Source: Gracilaria gracilis (lineage: Eukaryota > Rhodophyta > Florideophyceae > Gracilariales > Gracilariaceae). Taken from it: a stretch of DNA of 64,000 bases. The translations under genes and the position numbers were made by a program. The notes under the pieces are model-generated. The model ran no database searches. It saw only the letters and a list, made by a program, of their open reading frames with translations, and was not told the DNA's origin. Location of the stretch: positions 104,969 to 168,968 of the forward strand of contig JARGSG010000105.1 in NCBI GenBank assembly GCA_030374805.1. Reading direction: 5' to 3'. Within the stretch, counting starts at the first letter, position 1; every line of letters begins with the position of its first letter. Shown here piece after piece: positions 1-9,408 of this stretch.

Positions 1-1758
1 GGCAAGGGGCCAATTCTGTTGGGCAACGACGTACTTTCACGTTCCGATCTCCTGAACCAGGATAACAAAGTTCTAATTCCTGAAGGAGTTGTCGGCAACT
101 CCGCTTCAATCCTGCTCCGAACCTATCACACTGGTTCCGAACTCACGAAGCGAACCAGACTCCTCCTTGTGCCCTCGTCCACCTCTTCTGTCAAGTCCTT
201 CTTCGCGAAGAACCTTGCTCTAAAGGGAACGACGATAGAGAATGAAGAGCGCTTCGCTAAGCGCTTTCATCTCTACACTCACCTACGTCCGAAGGACATG
301 AAGAGGATCTGCCAACGGGCGGGAGTCCTCACAAGGACGCTCGAAGCCTTGCTACAATCGGCCTATGACTCATGTACGACATGTGCGAGCACTGGGCGCC
401 CATTAGCGTCCAGGAAGGTCTCCTTCTCCCGTATCTTGAAAGAATTCAATGAGCACGTCCAAGTGGACTTCATGTTTGTAGCCGAGCTCGGCAACCTCCC
501 AATCCTTCACATGAAGGATGCAGCCTCAGGTTTCTCAGTCGCATGGCTATGCCTCTCGAGGAACATGAAAAAAGCTGCGGAAAGCTTTGTGATCCATTGG
601 ATCTCATCTCATGGGGCGCCCACCGAACTCTCGGGCGATCCAGAATTCGATTGCCAAGAGTTCAGGGCAATGTGTGCCTCTCATGGCATTACGTTCTCCC
701 CTAGGCCAGCCCGTCGGCACAACAAACTAGGAATCGTGGAGTCTTCCAACGAAGCCATCAGATATCTGATCCAACGCCTCGTTAAAGACAGGCAATTCAC
801 GGCTCCTAGATGGCAACAGTGCCCCTCCGACCAAGAACTGGTCGCTAGAGCCGCTTTCCTCAAGAACATCTTGCTAGGCTCGAGGTTCGTATCCAGTTTC
901 GAGCTTGCTCGAGGGTATAGGCCGGCGCTCCAGGGCCTGCCCAAGGCTAGGCTTACAAAGGACCTCGCCGATGCCTATCACGAGAAAGCATCTCGCCAAG
1001 CTCTGCATACGTTCCTCCGCACAAAAGACGTCAAGCACTTCGACAGGACACTGCTCGTCCCCAAGACACCAGTCTACTACTTTGTGAAAAACGCAAGGAG
1101 GGGACAGTGGTATCCAGGGTTTGTCAAGGAGGTCTATGAACACTTCGTAATCGTCTCGGCGACAGAAGACCTCCGCGGTTTCTCGTACACTGTTGCGTAC
1201 GAAGACCTTCGCCTACGCCCCAAGTCTAAGCTGCTCGAAGAACTCGAGCGCATAGAACTTGGGTACACCGAATTTCCTCAACCTTCGCCCGACCCTGAAG
1301 TGGTCCCACAGCAGGAACAGCCGGAACTCTCAACAAACCCGCTCGTTCAGATAACAGAGGAGCCACCAATACTTGAAGATGACCAAGAGATGCACACTGC
1401 TTTTGCAGAGTGGGATGACCATCCCCTTAGCTCCGCGTATCTAGCCGGGGCAACAGCCATTCGTCCTTTCAACATACCGTCGAAGGACATTGGCGAACTC
1501 GCATCATCCTCAACTGCTCTTCCTCCAAAAGCATCCCTAACCTCCACCAAGCAAACCATCTTGAAGCAGCTTCATGAAAAGTTTGGCAACGACCCACTCA
1601 CGGAACACAAGCTCCAAGCGCGCCGAGGTGGCTACTTGATGAATCTATTGCCAAGGAGAAGCGAAACTACAAGGAGAAGGGAGCGTATCGTGCGGTATCC
1701 ATTCGGTCCATCCCTAGGGATGCCAACCTCATCTCCTCTCACCACTTCTTCGTCGTAA
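1..1758 (+). pseudogene. copia integrase region of pol (broken)
   Basis: The frame is open from the first base. A pre-integrase zinc domain of HHCC type is visible (FHLYTH, later CTTC). The DDE catalytic core follows, with D in VDFMF, D in SGDPEF and E in IVESSN. A GAG-pre-integrase-like segment precedes it and a Pro/Glu-rich linker follows. The open frame ends at 1758, but the true continuation into RT lies in frame 3 from about 1650-1715, so the stop is the result of an indel rather than a natural end. In life this part would cut and join element cDNA into the host genome. The usual copia polyprotein is uninterrupted here, so this copy is dead. Confidence 0.85.
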
Positions 1759-3182
1759 AACACGACGGTGAAGGGAAGACCATGAAGCTAAAGTGCCGCC
1801 TAGTCCCTCATGGGAATAGGGATCGCGAGAAGGACGACCTTCGCTCCGATTCCTCGACGGCGCAGTTTTCCACAATCCGCACGCTCCTCTCCCTATCCTC
1901 CTTGTTCCACTTCCCTATTGCCTCCCTGGACGTAAAGTCGCTTACCTCCAAGCCGGAGAGTTGAAGCGAGATATATACATGCGCCCCCCACGTGGGTGGA
2001 GCACTTACACCGACGAAGTCTGGAAGCTACTCGCTCCAGCCTATGGACTTGTAGAGTCCGGACGGCTATGGCAACTCTGCGTGGAGGAATGGCTTCTGGA
2101 CATAGGCTTTGTCGACGTTCCTGGCATCCCACAACTCTTCCTAATGTGGGAAGGCGACGAACTCGTGTTGGCACTAGCCAAAGTCGTCGACGACATGATA
2201 TTTGCCGGAAAACCCGAACGCATGGAGCGTTTTCGGCAGCAAATCTCTTCCAAGTTCGATGTGGGCCGTTTTAACCAAGGACAGGACATTGTCTTCAACC
2301 GCTTGTTTGTCAAACAACATTCAGATTACAGCGTCTCCTTGAGTATGGCGGAGTTCCTCTCGACGATTAAGCAGATTGAACTCAGTCATGAGCGCAAGAA
2401 GGAGCACGAAAGTGAATGCACGTTGGAAGAACTACGTGGGTTCCAAGCCCTGACTGGAAAGCTAAACTTCCTTGGCCACGGCATCCTCCCACAGGCCTCC
2501 TTGGTAGCGAGCAAGCTGCAACAGAATGTCGCTCACCTCAAGGTCTCCCATATACGACAACTCAACCAAGCGCTGGTGCACTTAAAGTCGCTATCTCCAA
2601 CTCTGCTCTACAGAGCACCTGTTGAGCCGATGTCTCCGCGCCACTTCGACGCGGATGTGGTGGCATTTAGCGATGCTGCTTCAGGCAACACCTCCTACGG
2701 ACAAACAGGGTTCCTGTGCGGGCTCTCCTTCTCCTCAAAAGATCGCCATGTGTTCCACGTTCTAGATTGGCACAGCTCCAAGCAGAACCGAGTTTCCTTC
2801 TCCTCCGCGGGTGCGGAAATACTAGCCGCCGCCCACACAGACGGACCGAGCAATCTACCTGGCCGAGACGGTGCCTTACATGATGCACCCATCTGGTCAA
2901 AGGCCAAGGCCAAACTTGCAAATGTTTGTAGATTCGTTTGGACTCTATAGTACAATATCTACACTACACGAGCAGAAGGACTTTCGACTCCGCCCCACAG
3001 TCGCACGGCTACGAGATTCTTTCGAGGCCCGGGAGATCAACTCGTTAAGATGGATCCCAGGACCGGTCAACCCTGCGGATGCTCTTACAAAGATTAACCA
3101 TTATGCCTTTAAGAAGCTAAATCAAATGATGAAGACTGGTATCGTCTCTAAGGAGATCTTAGACTCTATTAGCCAAGTTTAA
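1713..3182 (+). pseudogene. copia reverse transcriptase and RNase H (broken)
   Basis: The RT begins in frame 3 with the family-typical SSHHFFVVK and KCRLVPHGN, and IASLDVK follows. A one-base loss near 1940 moves the frame to frame 2, where SAYLQAGELKRDIYM and the LAPAYGL region continue. The active-site motif reads VVDDMIF, so the usual Tyr of YVDD is Val. RNase H residues are visible (FSDAASGN, SSAGAEILAAA). A further shift near 2835-2850 returns to frame 3, ending with the copia RNase H signature LRWIPGPVNPADALTK before the stop at 3182. With the integrase part upstream this is one decayed polyprotein. Identity is certain at the superfamily level. Confidence 0.88.
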
Positions 3183-3218
3183 ACATTTATCTACTACGCA
3201 ATTGTGAAACACAACCAC

Positions 3219-3827
3219 CTACTGCACTTTCAAGGACTTCCTCTTCTTGCGCTGAAGACGCCTTGCCTTCCCGCTCCTGTTCTTGCTCTTCCCCTCACGG
3301 CGTGGAACGGCAACAACGCGGCGCACTTCCATAACTCGCTCGAAGGCCGCCGAGTCCCCAACGCAACACTTAAGGGACTCCTCACAGAGCCTTAGTGGAT
3401 ACTGCTCAACAGCGTCCAAAACCTCGCCACGCCCAACGTCAACACAAACAACGTGATCGACGTTCCGTGCGCGCAGCCTCACGACGTAGACGCCATCCTT
3501 CTGTGCCAACAGCCACCTAAGGGTATCGCGATAATCGCTCCGGCGATAATGGATTCGATGGAGCTCAACTCGGTTCGCGAATTCATCAACCCACCGAGCA
3601 GCATCGCTAAAGCACAACATGTTACCGACACTCTCTCCAAACACGGACTTAAAGGCATAATCTTCATCAACAACTCGTGCCACAGCATTGGCAAGCGCAG
3701 TTTGGATGCACATGGTGGAAGATTTGCACACCACCATGCGCTCCTCGCGCAGCTCGAATCGTCTCGTCTCTTCAGTTCTTTCGCGATCTCCAGGGCTTGA
3801 GACGCGAACAGCAACACCCTGGATTCT
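3219..3827 (-). CDS. papain-like cysteine protease domain, C-terminal part of the same gene
   Basis: The frame is open from 3827 down to the stop at 3219; the first Met is at 3737. A pattern suggesting a papain-fold cysteine peptidase is visible: a candidate nucleophile in STMCIQTALANAV, and about 75 residues later a His-Asp pair in DHVVCVD followed by VLDAVEQYP. Such C...H...D/N spacing is seen in several viral and transposon-borne proteases, but I cannot assign a family. The last 25 residues are strongly basic (RSGKARRLQRKKRKS), as in nuclear or DNA-associated proteins. The upstream ORF 3772-4794 supplies the likely N-terminus. Function is inferred from motifs only. Confidence 0.42.
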   Translation of the reverse strand, partial: RIQGVAVRVSSPGDRERTEETRRFELREERMVVCKSSTMCIQTALANAVARVVDEDYAFKSVFGESVGNMLCFSDAARWVDEFANRVELHRIHYRRSDYRDTLRWLLAQKDGVYVVRLRARNVDHVVCVDVGRGEVLDAVEQYPLRLCEESLKCCVGDSAAFERVMEVRRVVAVPRREGKSKNRSGKARRLQRKKRKSLKVQ

Positions 3828-4794
3828 TCACACACCACGAATCAAGACAATCGAGAACCTTGCAGTCATCAAGCGCCACCACCCTCCATGCATCGGTTAG
3901 GGAGTCGTACTCCTTCCTGAAAGGAATCCCGCCACTCCACAGACCTTGGATGGTAAGCGCATTCGCCAGACCAGAGCCACTCACAGAGTTGAACTCTATC
4001 TGTTGCCAGCCCCAAAAAGGCTCATCGTGATTGTGGCCATAATAACAACCGCCTTCTAGGCGACGAACGCCACGCTCACCCTCCATCACCTTATCTTCCG
4101 CAAGGTACATAACAGCGTCAACAGTCCAACGCTCTCCTTCACCAACATCCTTGTACAGGCCGTAACGCCCCGCAGTTTCATGATCAAGGCGAGTTTTGGG
4201 CCGTACCTGACACCAACGTCGGACAGCAAGACCAGCCAAATCGTCGAGCTGCGAGGCGCGGATAGTGAGATGATCGCCATCAATGTGTTCGATCATGTAC
4301 CGCTCGCGATGCCCTTCGTCCACGCGGGAAACATGCAAAATCGAATTCATGCTCCACTTGTCCTGGACATAAGCGTCAGGGACGTGCGTGCCAACGGGCA
4401 ACACAAATCGTTTCTCCACCGCACGTTGCTTACGGATTTCCCGCATACGGGCCTTTACGATAGCGGCGTAATCTTGATCACGGCTTTGTTTCTTCGTACG
4501 TTGTTTGGCAACGCCTCTCTTAAGAAGGTATTCAGGTCCGACAACGTCGTGAAGCGAAGCCAATCGCTTGCTGAAATTTCGCTGCGCACGCGCATGATCC
4601 AGCTTCTGACGATGCGACGCAGCGCTCCCAGCGCCGCGGACGCGACTGATCCGGATAGCTTTCGACTTCTTCACCAACATCTTCTTTCTGTTTTTGAGAA
4701 GTAACAATTCACACGGTTGAGTCAGTAACGTACCTGCTCTACTACGCGCGTTCTCCGAGCCGCAGCAATGTCTATTGACTTGGGAGCCCTTCAC
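3772..4794 (-). CDS. hypothetical protein, N-terminal part of a frameshifted gene
   Basis: A 340-codon open frame that I do not recognise. The first 39 residues may be untranslated; a second Met (MLVKKSKAIR) lies at 4680, followed by a very basic stretch rich in Lys, Arg and Gln. The middle has a compact globular look, with WSMNSILHVSRV, HIDGDHLTIRASQL and YYGHNHDEPFWGWQQIEFN. It stops at 3772 just after a Cys-rich turn. The minus-strand frame at 3219-3827 overlaps its end and appears to be the natural continuation, so a single-base indel near 3820 (or an unrecognised intron) splits one gene. It lies tail to tail with the copia remnant, 37 bp away. It may be a host gene or a passenger of a mobile element. 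Confidence 0.5.
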   Translation of the reverse strand: MKGSQVNRHCCGSENARSRAGTLLTQPCELLLLKNRKKMLVKKSKAIRISRVRGAGSAASHRQKLDHARAQRNFSKRLASLHDVVGPEYLLKRGVAKQRTKKQSRDQDYAAIVKARMREIRKQRAVEKRFVLPVGTHVPDAYVQDKWSMNSILHVSRVDEGHRERYMIEHIDGDHLTIRASQLDDLAGLAVRRWCQVRPKTRLDHETAGRYGLYKDVGEGERWTVDAVMYLAEDKVMEGERGVRRLEGGCYYGHNHDEPFWGWQQIEFNSVSGSGLANALTIQGLWSGGIPFRKEYDSLTDAWRVVALDDCKVLDCLDSWCVKNPGCCCSRLKPWRSRKN

Positions 4795-4913
4795 CGAACG
4801 CGCGCAACAAAGCTGACCGAGCCGCGACAGAGCTGTAGCTATGCGAGCCCAGTTGTCGGAGAAGGAGCGACGACGCCACAGCGGTAGCGCGCGGTGTCAA
4901 ATACTACCCAGAC

Positions 4914-4946
4914 AGCTGCCAGCTAGCTGCCAGCTAGCTGCCAGCT
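4914..4946. repeat. three tandem copies of AGCTGCCAGCT
   Basis: Three head-to-tail 11-bp units (4914-4924, 4925-4935, 4936-4946), followed by a partial GGCTGG. Each unit is itself an inverted repeat around GCC. It sits about 120 bp upstream of the minus-strand gene at 3219-4794. Confidence 0.9.
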
Positions 4947-4990
4947 GGCTGGAGGATGCGGCGCGCGATAAAATTTTTTTTTAGCATCTT

Positions 4991-5016
4991 TTGCTCTGGA
5001 ATCTAATCCAGAGCAA
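4991..5016. repeat. perfect 10-bp hairpin
   Basis: TTGCTCTGGA and TCCAGAGCAA form perfect 10-bp arms around the 6-nt loop ATCTAA. It follows a T-rich run at 4974-4982. Confidence 0.88.
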
Positions 5017-5142
5017 CAGGGGGGGTGTGGACAGCTGTACACGGTGCTCAAGGCCCAGCCGCCGTTGGCGGGCCTCTTTGTGTCAGCCATCACTACGCGC
5101 TCATGTGCCCAGCCCCCTGAGCGCCCTATCACTTTGAGCTCG

Positions 5143-5169
5143 GGCGCGCCTCCGCGCTAGAGGCGCGCC
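5143..5169. repeat. GC-rich perfect inverted repeat
   Basis: Arms GGCGCGCCTC and GAGGCGCGCC (10 bp, perfect) around a 7-nt loop. Together with the hairpins at 4991 and 5191 it makes a cluster of dyads within 230 bp. Confidence 0.85.
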
Positions 5170-5190
5170 TAACACCACTACAATAAAATA

Positions 5191-5222
5191 CCGGGACTCC
5201 GCAGCGCCTGCGCGAGTCCCGG
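5191..5222. repeat. 9-bp inverted repeat
   Basis: CCGGGACTC (5191-5199) pairs with GAGTCCCGG (5214-5222), with a GC-rich 14-nt interior that can pair further. Confidence 0.85.
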
Positions 5223-6989
5223 GGGAGCCAGCACGGAGAGAACAGTCTCTCCCTCTTTCTGCTGGTCCTTGCTCCCGTTTGCTCTAGCCGGCCCGCTCGT
5301 CAACCCCACTCGCCTTGCTACCGTCTACGCGATGGACAACGCCACCCCAATAGGCGCGCGTGGTACGCGGCGAGCGGACCGCAGCCGGTCCAACGTGCGC
5401 CAGTTCTCGCGCGCACGCGCCCAATTTGATTGCGTCGCAGCGTCCGCGGTCCGCACGGACCGCTGGCGTCTCGCGCGTGCTGAATTCGAGAGAGCGCAGG
5501 CGCGCCAATTGCGACGTTACATGTGGGAGCTGAGCGGTGCCGCGCCCGCCGATGCGCTTCGCGTTTGCGTGTGCGCACGCCAGCCGTGCCGCGCCGCTGG
5601 CGCCGCTTCCGCCGCTGCTGCCGAACCAAAGCCGCCATTGCCCCGGCGCTGGCGTTTGGCAGCTCCGTGTCGCAACTTTACCTTGATTCACTCTCCGGCT
5701 TCAGCGCTGTTTCCTCCGCCATGTCGCATTCGAGACTCGCCCGAAGGGCATCGTTTCAATAATATCGCCCCAAGTGCATGGGCTGGGCATCGCTCACTCG
5801 GTCCCTCGGTCACCCAGCAAAATAGCAATTCGATATGTCATTCATCCATGCAGGCCAGAGTCTCCAGCACCTTGCCGCGCCCCATCAAGCTCCTCTAACG
5901 CCACCTCTGTCTCGAGCGCATCGTCGAGTATGGACTGCGCTGGATTAGCCTACCGCCATGCTGAGTAAGCCGCAATCATGCTTCATACTTTAGATGGGGC
6001 CAGCTAAGGAAATGGATCGCCTTCGTAATTCTGCTCCATGTGGATGATGCGCAGTGCCGCGCTTTTGGAATGTGCCTATCTTATCGCGCTCAGCATGCCA
6101 GACGCACTGGCACACCGCATTTCGCGCTCGCTTGCACGAGCGATTGCAGCTTGCACTAACAGCTTGCATCGCCGACACTCACAAGGTGATCACCATGTAC
6201 CTCAGCATTCGCCTGTCGGCGTGAAACGTGGCGGTGACAATGATGGCATGGAACGAGGCTTCCACAACCCGCATCATATTGCAGCAAGGACGTAAGGTTA
6301 CTCCCGAGACAAGGCTACGAATCCGGTTGGAACGCTTGTTGGGCTCAATGCTTTGATGGGAGGCTCAGAGACCGTACAGTCAGAAGACAGCGAAACTTTT
6401 TGACCCTCTCTTAATGGTTAAGAAAGAAACAGCATACCCCGGTTTTGCATCCTTTTGTGAAGTGGTGCTCGATGGCGAATACAATTATGGAAAGCTTACA
6501 ACTTTGCGGCGGAAACATATATCCAGCCGTAGTTTTAGCGACCTACCAAGGTAATCATAAGCGATAACGGGAGTATCCCAGGACTCTTCAACCAATAATT
6601 GAAGCTTTAGCGCCAAGATGGAAAAACTGTGTCCACATATAATACCAATGTTATCGAAGTCTAGGCGTCTTACTACTACTCGATACTGTTCTGAACGGAT
6701 TGTGAACGGATTCCCTCCTGGACTCCAGTGGAGTGAACTGGTCGCGGCCGCCGGCCGCTCTTTATCTTGCACGCCGGCTGGAACTAGTTGCGCCGGAGGT
6801 GTACTGCACACCGTGGCCCATTCCAACCGGTAAGTAGCGTTAACCGCCCCCGAACACATAATAATATTATAACATATTATGTTATTAGACCTTTCTTACA
6901 CCTGACAACAAAGTCCACACAATAAAATGGTTGTCAAATATATCCGTCCAATCCTTAACCCTTTTGAACCGGCTTGCTTATGGCTACAA
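5223..6989. other. intergenic stretch with no recognisable gene
   Basis: The first half is GC-rich and holds overlapping open frames on both strands (plus 5269-5898; minus 5284-5691). Their translations are Arg/Ala-rich without domains, as expected for GC-rich noncoding DNA. A minus frame at 6485-6859 (124 codons) also has no motif. I see no transposase, RNA gene or LTR here. It ends at the Tc1 insertion site, where GCTTATGGCTAC (6976-6987) is the left arm of an inverted repeat completed at 31316. Confidence 0.6.
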
Positions 6990-6991
6990 TA

Positions 6992-7425
6992 CAGTGCGCG
7001 AAACTCCTATACGACACCCCAGTAATTTGCAGTTTACCTTAAAAGTCTTCGTTCCTGACGATCGAACGTTTGTAGGCGTAAACACTGTATAAAACGAAGT
7101 AGAAAAGAGGACACAAAAGTTTAAAAGCTTCAATGGAAAGATATGTTTCTTTAAAACGGTTACCAAAAAGGTACAAATCTCTATACGACAGGTGGCACTG
7201 TTGGCCTACAGTGCGCGAAACTCCTATACGACACCCCAGTAATTTGCAGTTTACCTTAAAAGTCTTCGTTACTGACGATCGAACGTTTGTAGGCGTAAAC
7301 ACTGTATAAAACAAAGTAGAAAAGAGAACACAAAAGTTTAAAAGCTTCAATGGAAAGCTATGTTTCTTTAAAACGGTTACCAAAAAGGTAGAACTCTCCA
7401 TACGACAGGTGGCACTGTTGGCCTA
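6992..7425. repeat. 217-bp direct duplication of the Tc1 left end
   Basis: 6992-7208 and 7209-7425 are near-identical units, each starting CAGTGCGCG and ending GTTGGCCTA. The first belongs to the outer Tc1 and the second to the inner one. The duplication is the expected product of one copy jumping into the TA at the unit's own end. Confidence 0.85.
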
Positions 7426-7741
7426 CCTCTGCGCGTTGCCAACCACCTAGTAGTCTGTCTTTATTCTCTGTCTTTCTAAGACCGTATCACAACGCTTTTT
7501 CATGCTTCGAACCAAATTGTAACACGTGGGGCGGTCGATTTTGTTCCATTGTGCCACCACACATTCCACCAGCTCTTCCACCGATGCAAACTGCGTTGAA
7601 TCTGCGTACACACGCCTGGAAAGCAAGCCCCAAAGATTCTCTATCGGATTGAGGTCAGGACTACGGGCAGGCCAGTCTATAACATCTATGTTATGAGCAT
7701 TGAACTACTGTTGGGTGTACTTAGACGTATGTATAGCATCA
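7426..7741 (-). pseudogene. inner Tc1 transposase, C-terminal fragment
   Basis: Read on the minus strand this is the end of a DD34E transposase. It covers the stretch after the second catalytic Asp (AIHTSKYTQQ region), the DWPARSPD-like block, and the final catalytic Glu codon in the PIENLWG context, which is intact here. A Trp codon after TQQ has become TAG. The N-terminal two thirds lie beyond gypsy A1 at 28960-29660. The split plus the nonsense change make it inactive. Confidence 0.8.
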
Positions 7742-7746
7742 TTATT

Positions 7747-8597
7747 TGTGGAGCAACGCCTTTGGCGGGAGAAGCGCAGGCTCACAAAGACGTTCCAAAT
7801 CTTCCCCTCGACAGGGCAACACAGCTAACGGAGCACTCCGGGAATGACACAGCTAAGCCGGGTGTAAATCCGAGGTCAAACCGTCACGACAAGCGTCGGA
7901 GCGTTAGGCTGATTAGTAGTCGGTAGAGATCCACGTGTTCACACGGTCACGAGATGCGTTCTCGAAAGAGAGTAGCACGGCAACAACAAGGTGTCGGAAA
8001 CGGGCTACTGAGAACAGGGCAAAAAGGCAAACCCAAAAAAGGAAAGAAAGCAAACCACCGGAGTGGGGAAAAGAGAAAGAACAAAGCAAACCCAATACAG
8101 GGGCGAGTATACGACAATAGGTCGGAACAAGACACACAAATAGTGGTTATACTCTGAGCGCCACAAGGGTGGGTAACTATACGTGAATAACGCGGTCGTC
8201 ACTCCACTTGGAGGTGAACAGTCCGCGAAGGCGTGATAGTTAGAGCCAGAAGCCCTTGCTTGGCAAGGGGCAATTTACTTGGGGGAGCGATGCTCAACCC
8301 TCTAAGTACTGAGCTCGGCGCACCACTGACAGTGGGTGCGCCGGGCAAAATAATCTATAAAATATCTGAGTAAATACAACAATGCTGGGTGCACTGCCTG
8401 CGGCATATCCGTGCTACACGTGTGCTAGTCACACCCGCTGAGCGGCACCTCGAGCCGTACAATCCACGTGTACATGTGTGGAAATTACCTAGGCGAGGCG
8501 ACACGCTAATAGCGGTGTAGCTCATATATATCTACTAACGCATGATGCGGAAATTAACTAAGTACCTCAAATCGCCTCCAAGGAGTGTTGTCCTTCA
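7747..8597 (-). repeat. 3' LTR of gypsy A1
   Basis: 851 bp, TG...CA ends. It contains G-box-like CACGTG sites and a plus-strand TATAAAATA at 8356-8364, which points out of the LTR towards the antisense ORF. On the minus strand TATATATG near 8523-8530 is a candidate TATA for gag transcription. Confidence 0.92.
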
Positions 8598-8599
8598 TA

Positions 8600-8611
8600 T
8601 CCCCCTCCTTA
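8600..8611 (-). promoter_or_regulatory. 3' polypurine tract of A1
   Basis: On the minus strand TAAGGAGGGGGA lies directly before the 3' LTR. In the family this is the plus-strand primer for reverse transcription. Two identical copies lie inside pol. Confidence 0.85.
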
Positions 8612-8751
8612 ATAGTGAGCCACGCCGTCGCGATGGCGGGTCGAACTCCCAACCGTGGGCATAAAAGCGCATCCCCGAAGTCTTCGGATTCCATCTCGCC
8701 TCGCGAAGACCAAGTCACTACCACTTCCAAGTGCAAACCTCGCTCCAGCGA

Positions 8752-9261
8752 TGTAGTACAATGAGACCTCAATGGGTTGGTGCCACGTGGGCCTACTGGT
8801 GCGCCTTGCTGGCTGCACTGTACCCAATTGGTATTCTGTATTTTATAATTTCTAATTTCTAATTTATAGTCTAGGATAGTTTAGCATTGCTGGCCCATGA
8901 CAGTAGGTCATGGGCACAGCCGATGACGTCATGCCCGCAGGGGAGATCGGCGTCGGTGCACCTTGTATATATTGTGGTGCACCTCGCCTTCCTCCTCGGG
9001 TATTGTAAAGGCAGGCACCACTAGGGCAGTAACTATACCATCTTGGTCACTTGCTACTCTATTACTATTCAGGTTTTACCGCGCGTCGACGTCTACTACC
9101 GTACACCTACACGGTCTAGACTAGTTGCCCCGCCGTTTGCCCCTGCGGGTTTCAGGTGCCCTACTACCATATTGGTTTGTGTGTTTTTTCCCCTTCAGGT
9201 TGAGCCCTCGCGCGCTCCCTCTACCAGGCGGACCCCACACCTTATCGGTATTTGTACGACA
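8752..9261 (+). repeat. 5' LTR of gypsy B
   Basis: 510 bp. Contains four exact ACC-N5-GGT dyads (starting 8822, 9037, 9176 and 9239), an 8-bp inverted repeat CCCATGAC/GTCATGGG near 8894-8913, a TGACGTCA site and a TATA region. Confidence 0.94.
8924..8983 (+). promoter_or_regulatory. LTR B promoter: CRE-like site and TATA framed by two palindromes
   Basis: TGACGTCA, the bZIP/CREB half-site dimer, is at 8924-8931. A TATA sequence (TGTATATATT, 8964-8973) is framed by two copies of the perfect palindrome GGTGCACC (8955-8962 and 8976-8983). The same arrangement recurs in the 3' LTR. The promoter role is inferred. Confidence 0.6.
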
Positions 9262-9264
9262 TTT

Positions 9265-9276
9265 TGGTCTCCCGAC
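9265..9276 (+). other. primer-binding site of B
   Basis: TGGTCTCCCGAC begins 3 nt after the LTR. It starts with TGG as tRNA-primed PBSs do. The same core occurs in elements A and C. Confidence 0.75.
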
Positions 9277-9408
9277 TTAGAAGTTTCTTGGTTTTTGTCG
9301 TACCTTTACTGGTGAACAGAAGACATTCGAAAGGATTCTGGAAGTTCACACACCTATTTGGTTTCGTAGGAATACTCGCGAAGCAATTGGATACCACTAT
9401 TGGTCACT

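Larger units (their letters stand above)
1..3182 (+). mobile_element. Ty1/copia retrotransposon remnant (pol only)
   Basis: Domain order is integrase, then reverse transcriptase, then RNase H, which is diagnostic of the copia order. The element runs off the left edge of the window, so gag, most of protease and the 5' LTR are not seen. I could not identify a 3' LTR after the RNase H stop at 3182. At least three single-base frame changes (near 1650-1715, 1940 and 2835-2850) show that it is inactive. Confidence 0.9.

Noticed and set aside
5269..5898. 209-codon plus-strand ORF as a gene
   Set aside because: Arg/Ala-rich, no domain, with an equally long open frame on the other strand; GC-rich sequence lacks stops by chance.
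6700..6800. Possible cloning-vector remnant (NotI-like GCGGCCGC, ACTAGT)
   Set aside because: The restriction-site-like words are not in the order of a common vector polylinker, and flanking sequence shows no vector identity that I recognise.
6992..7425. Tandem 217-bp repeat as a satellite or CRISPR-like array
   Set aside because: Only two units, each beginning with a Tc1 end; explained by Tc1 inserting in Tc1.
7940..8160. Short ORFs repeated in every A LTR (plus and minus, 60-75 codons)
   Set aside because: Repeated only because the LTR is repeated; no start context or domain.
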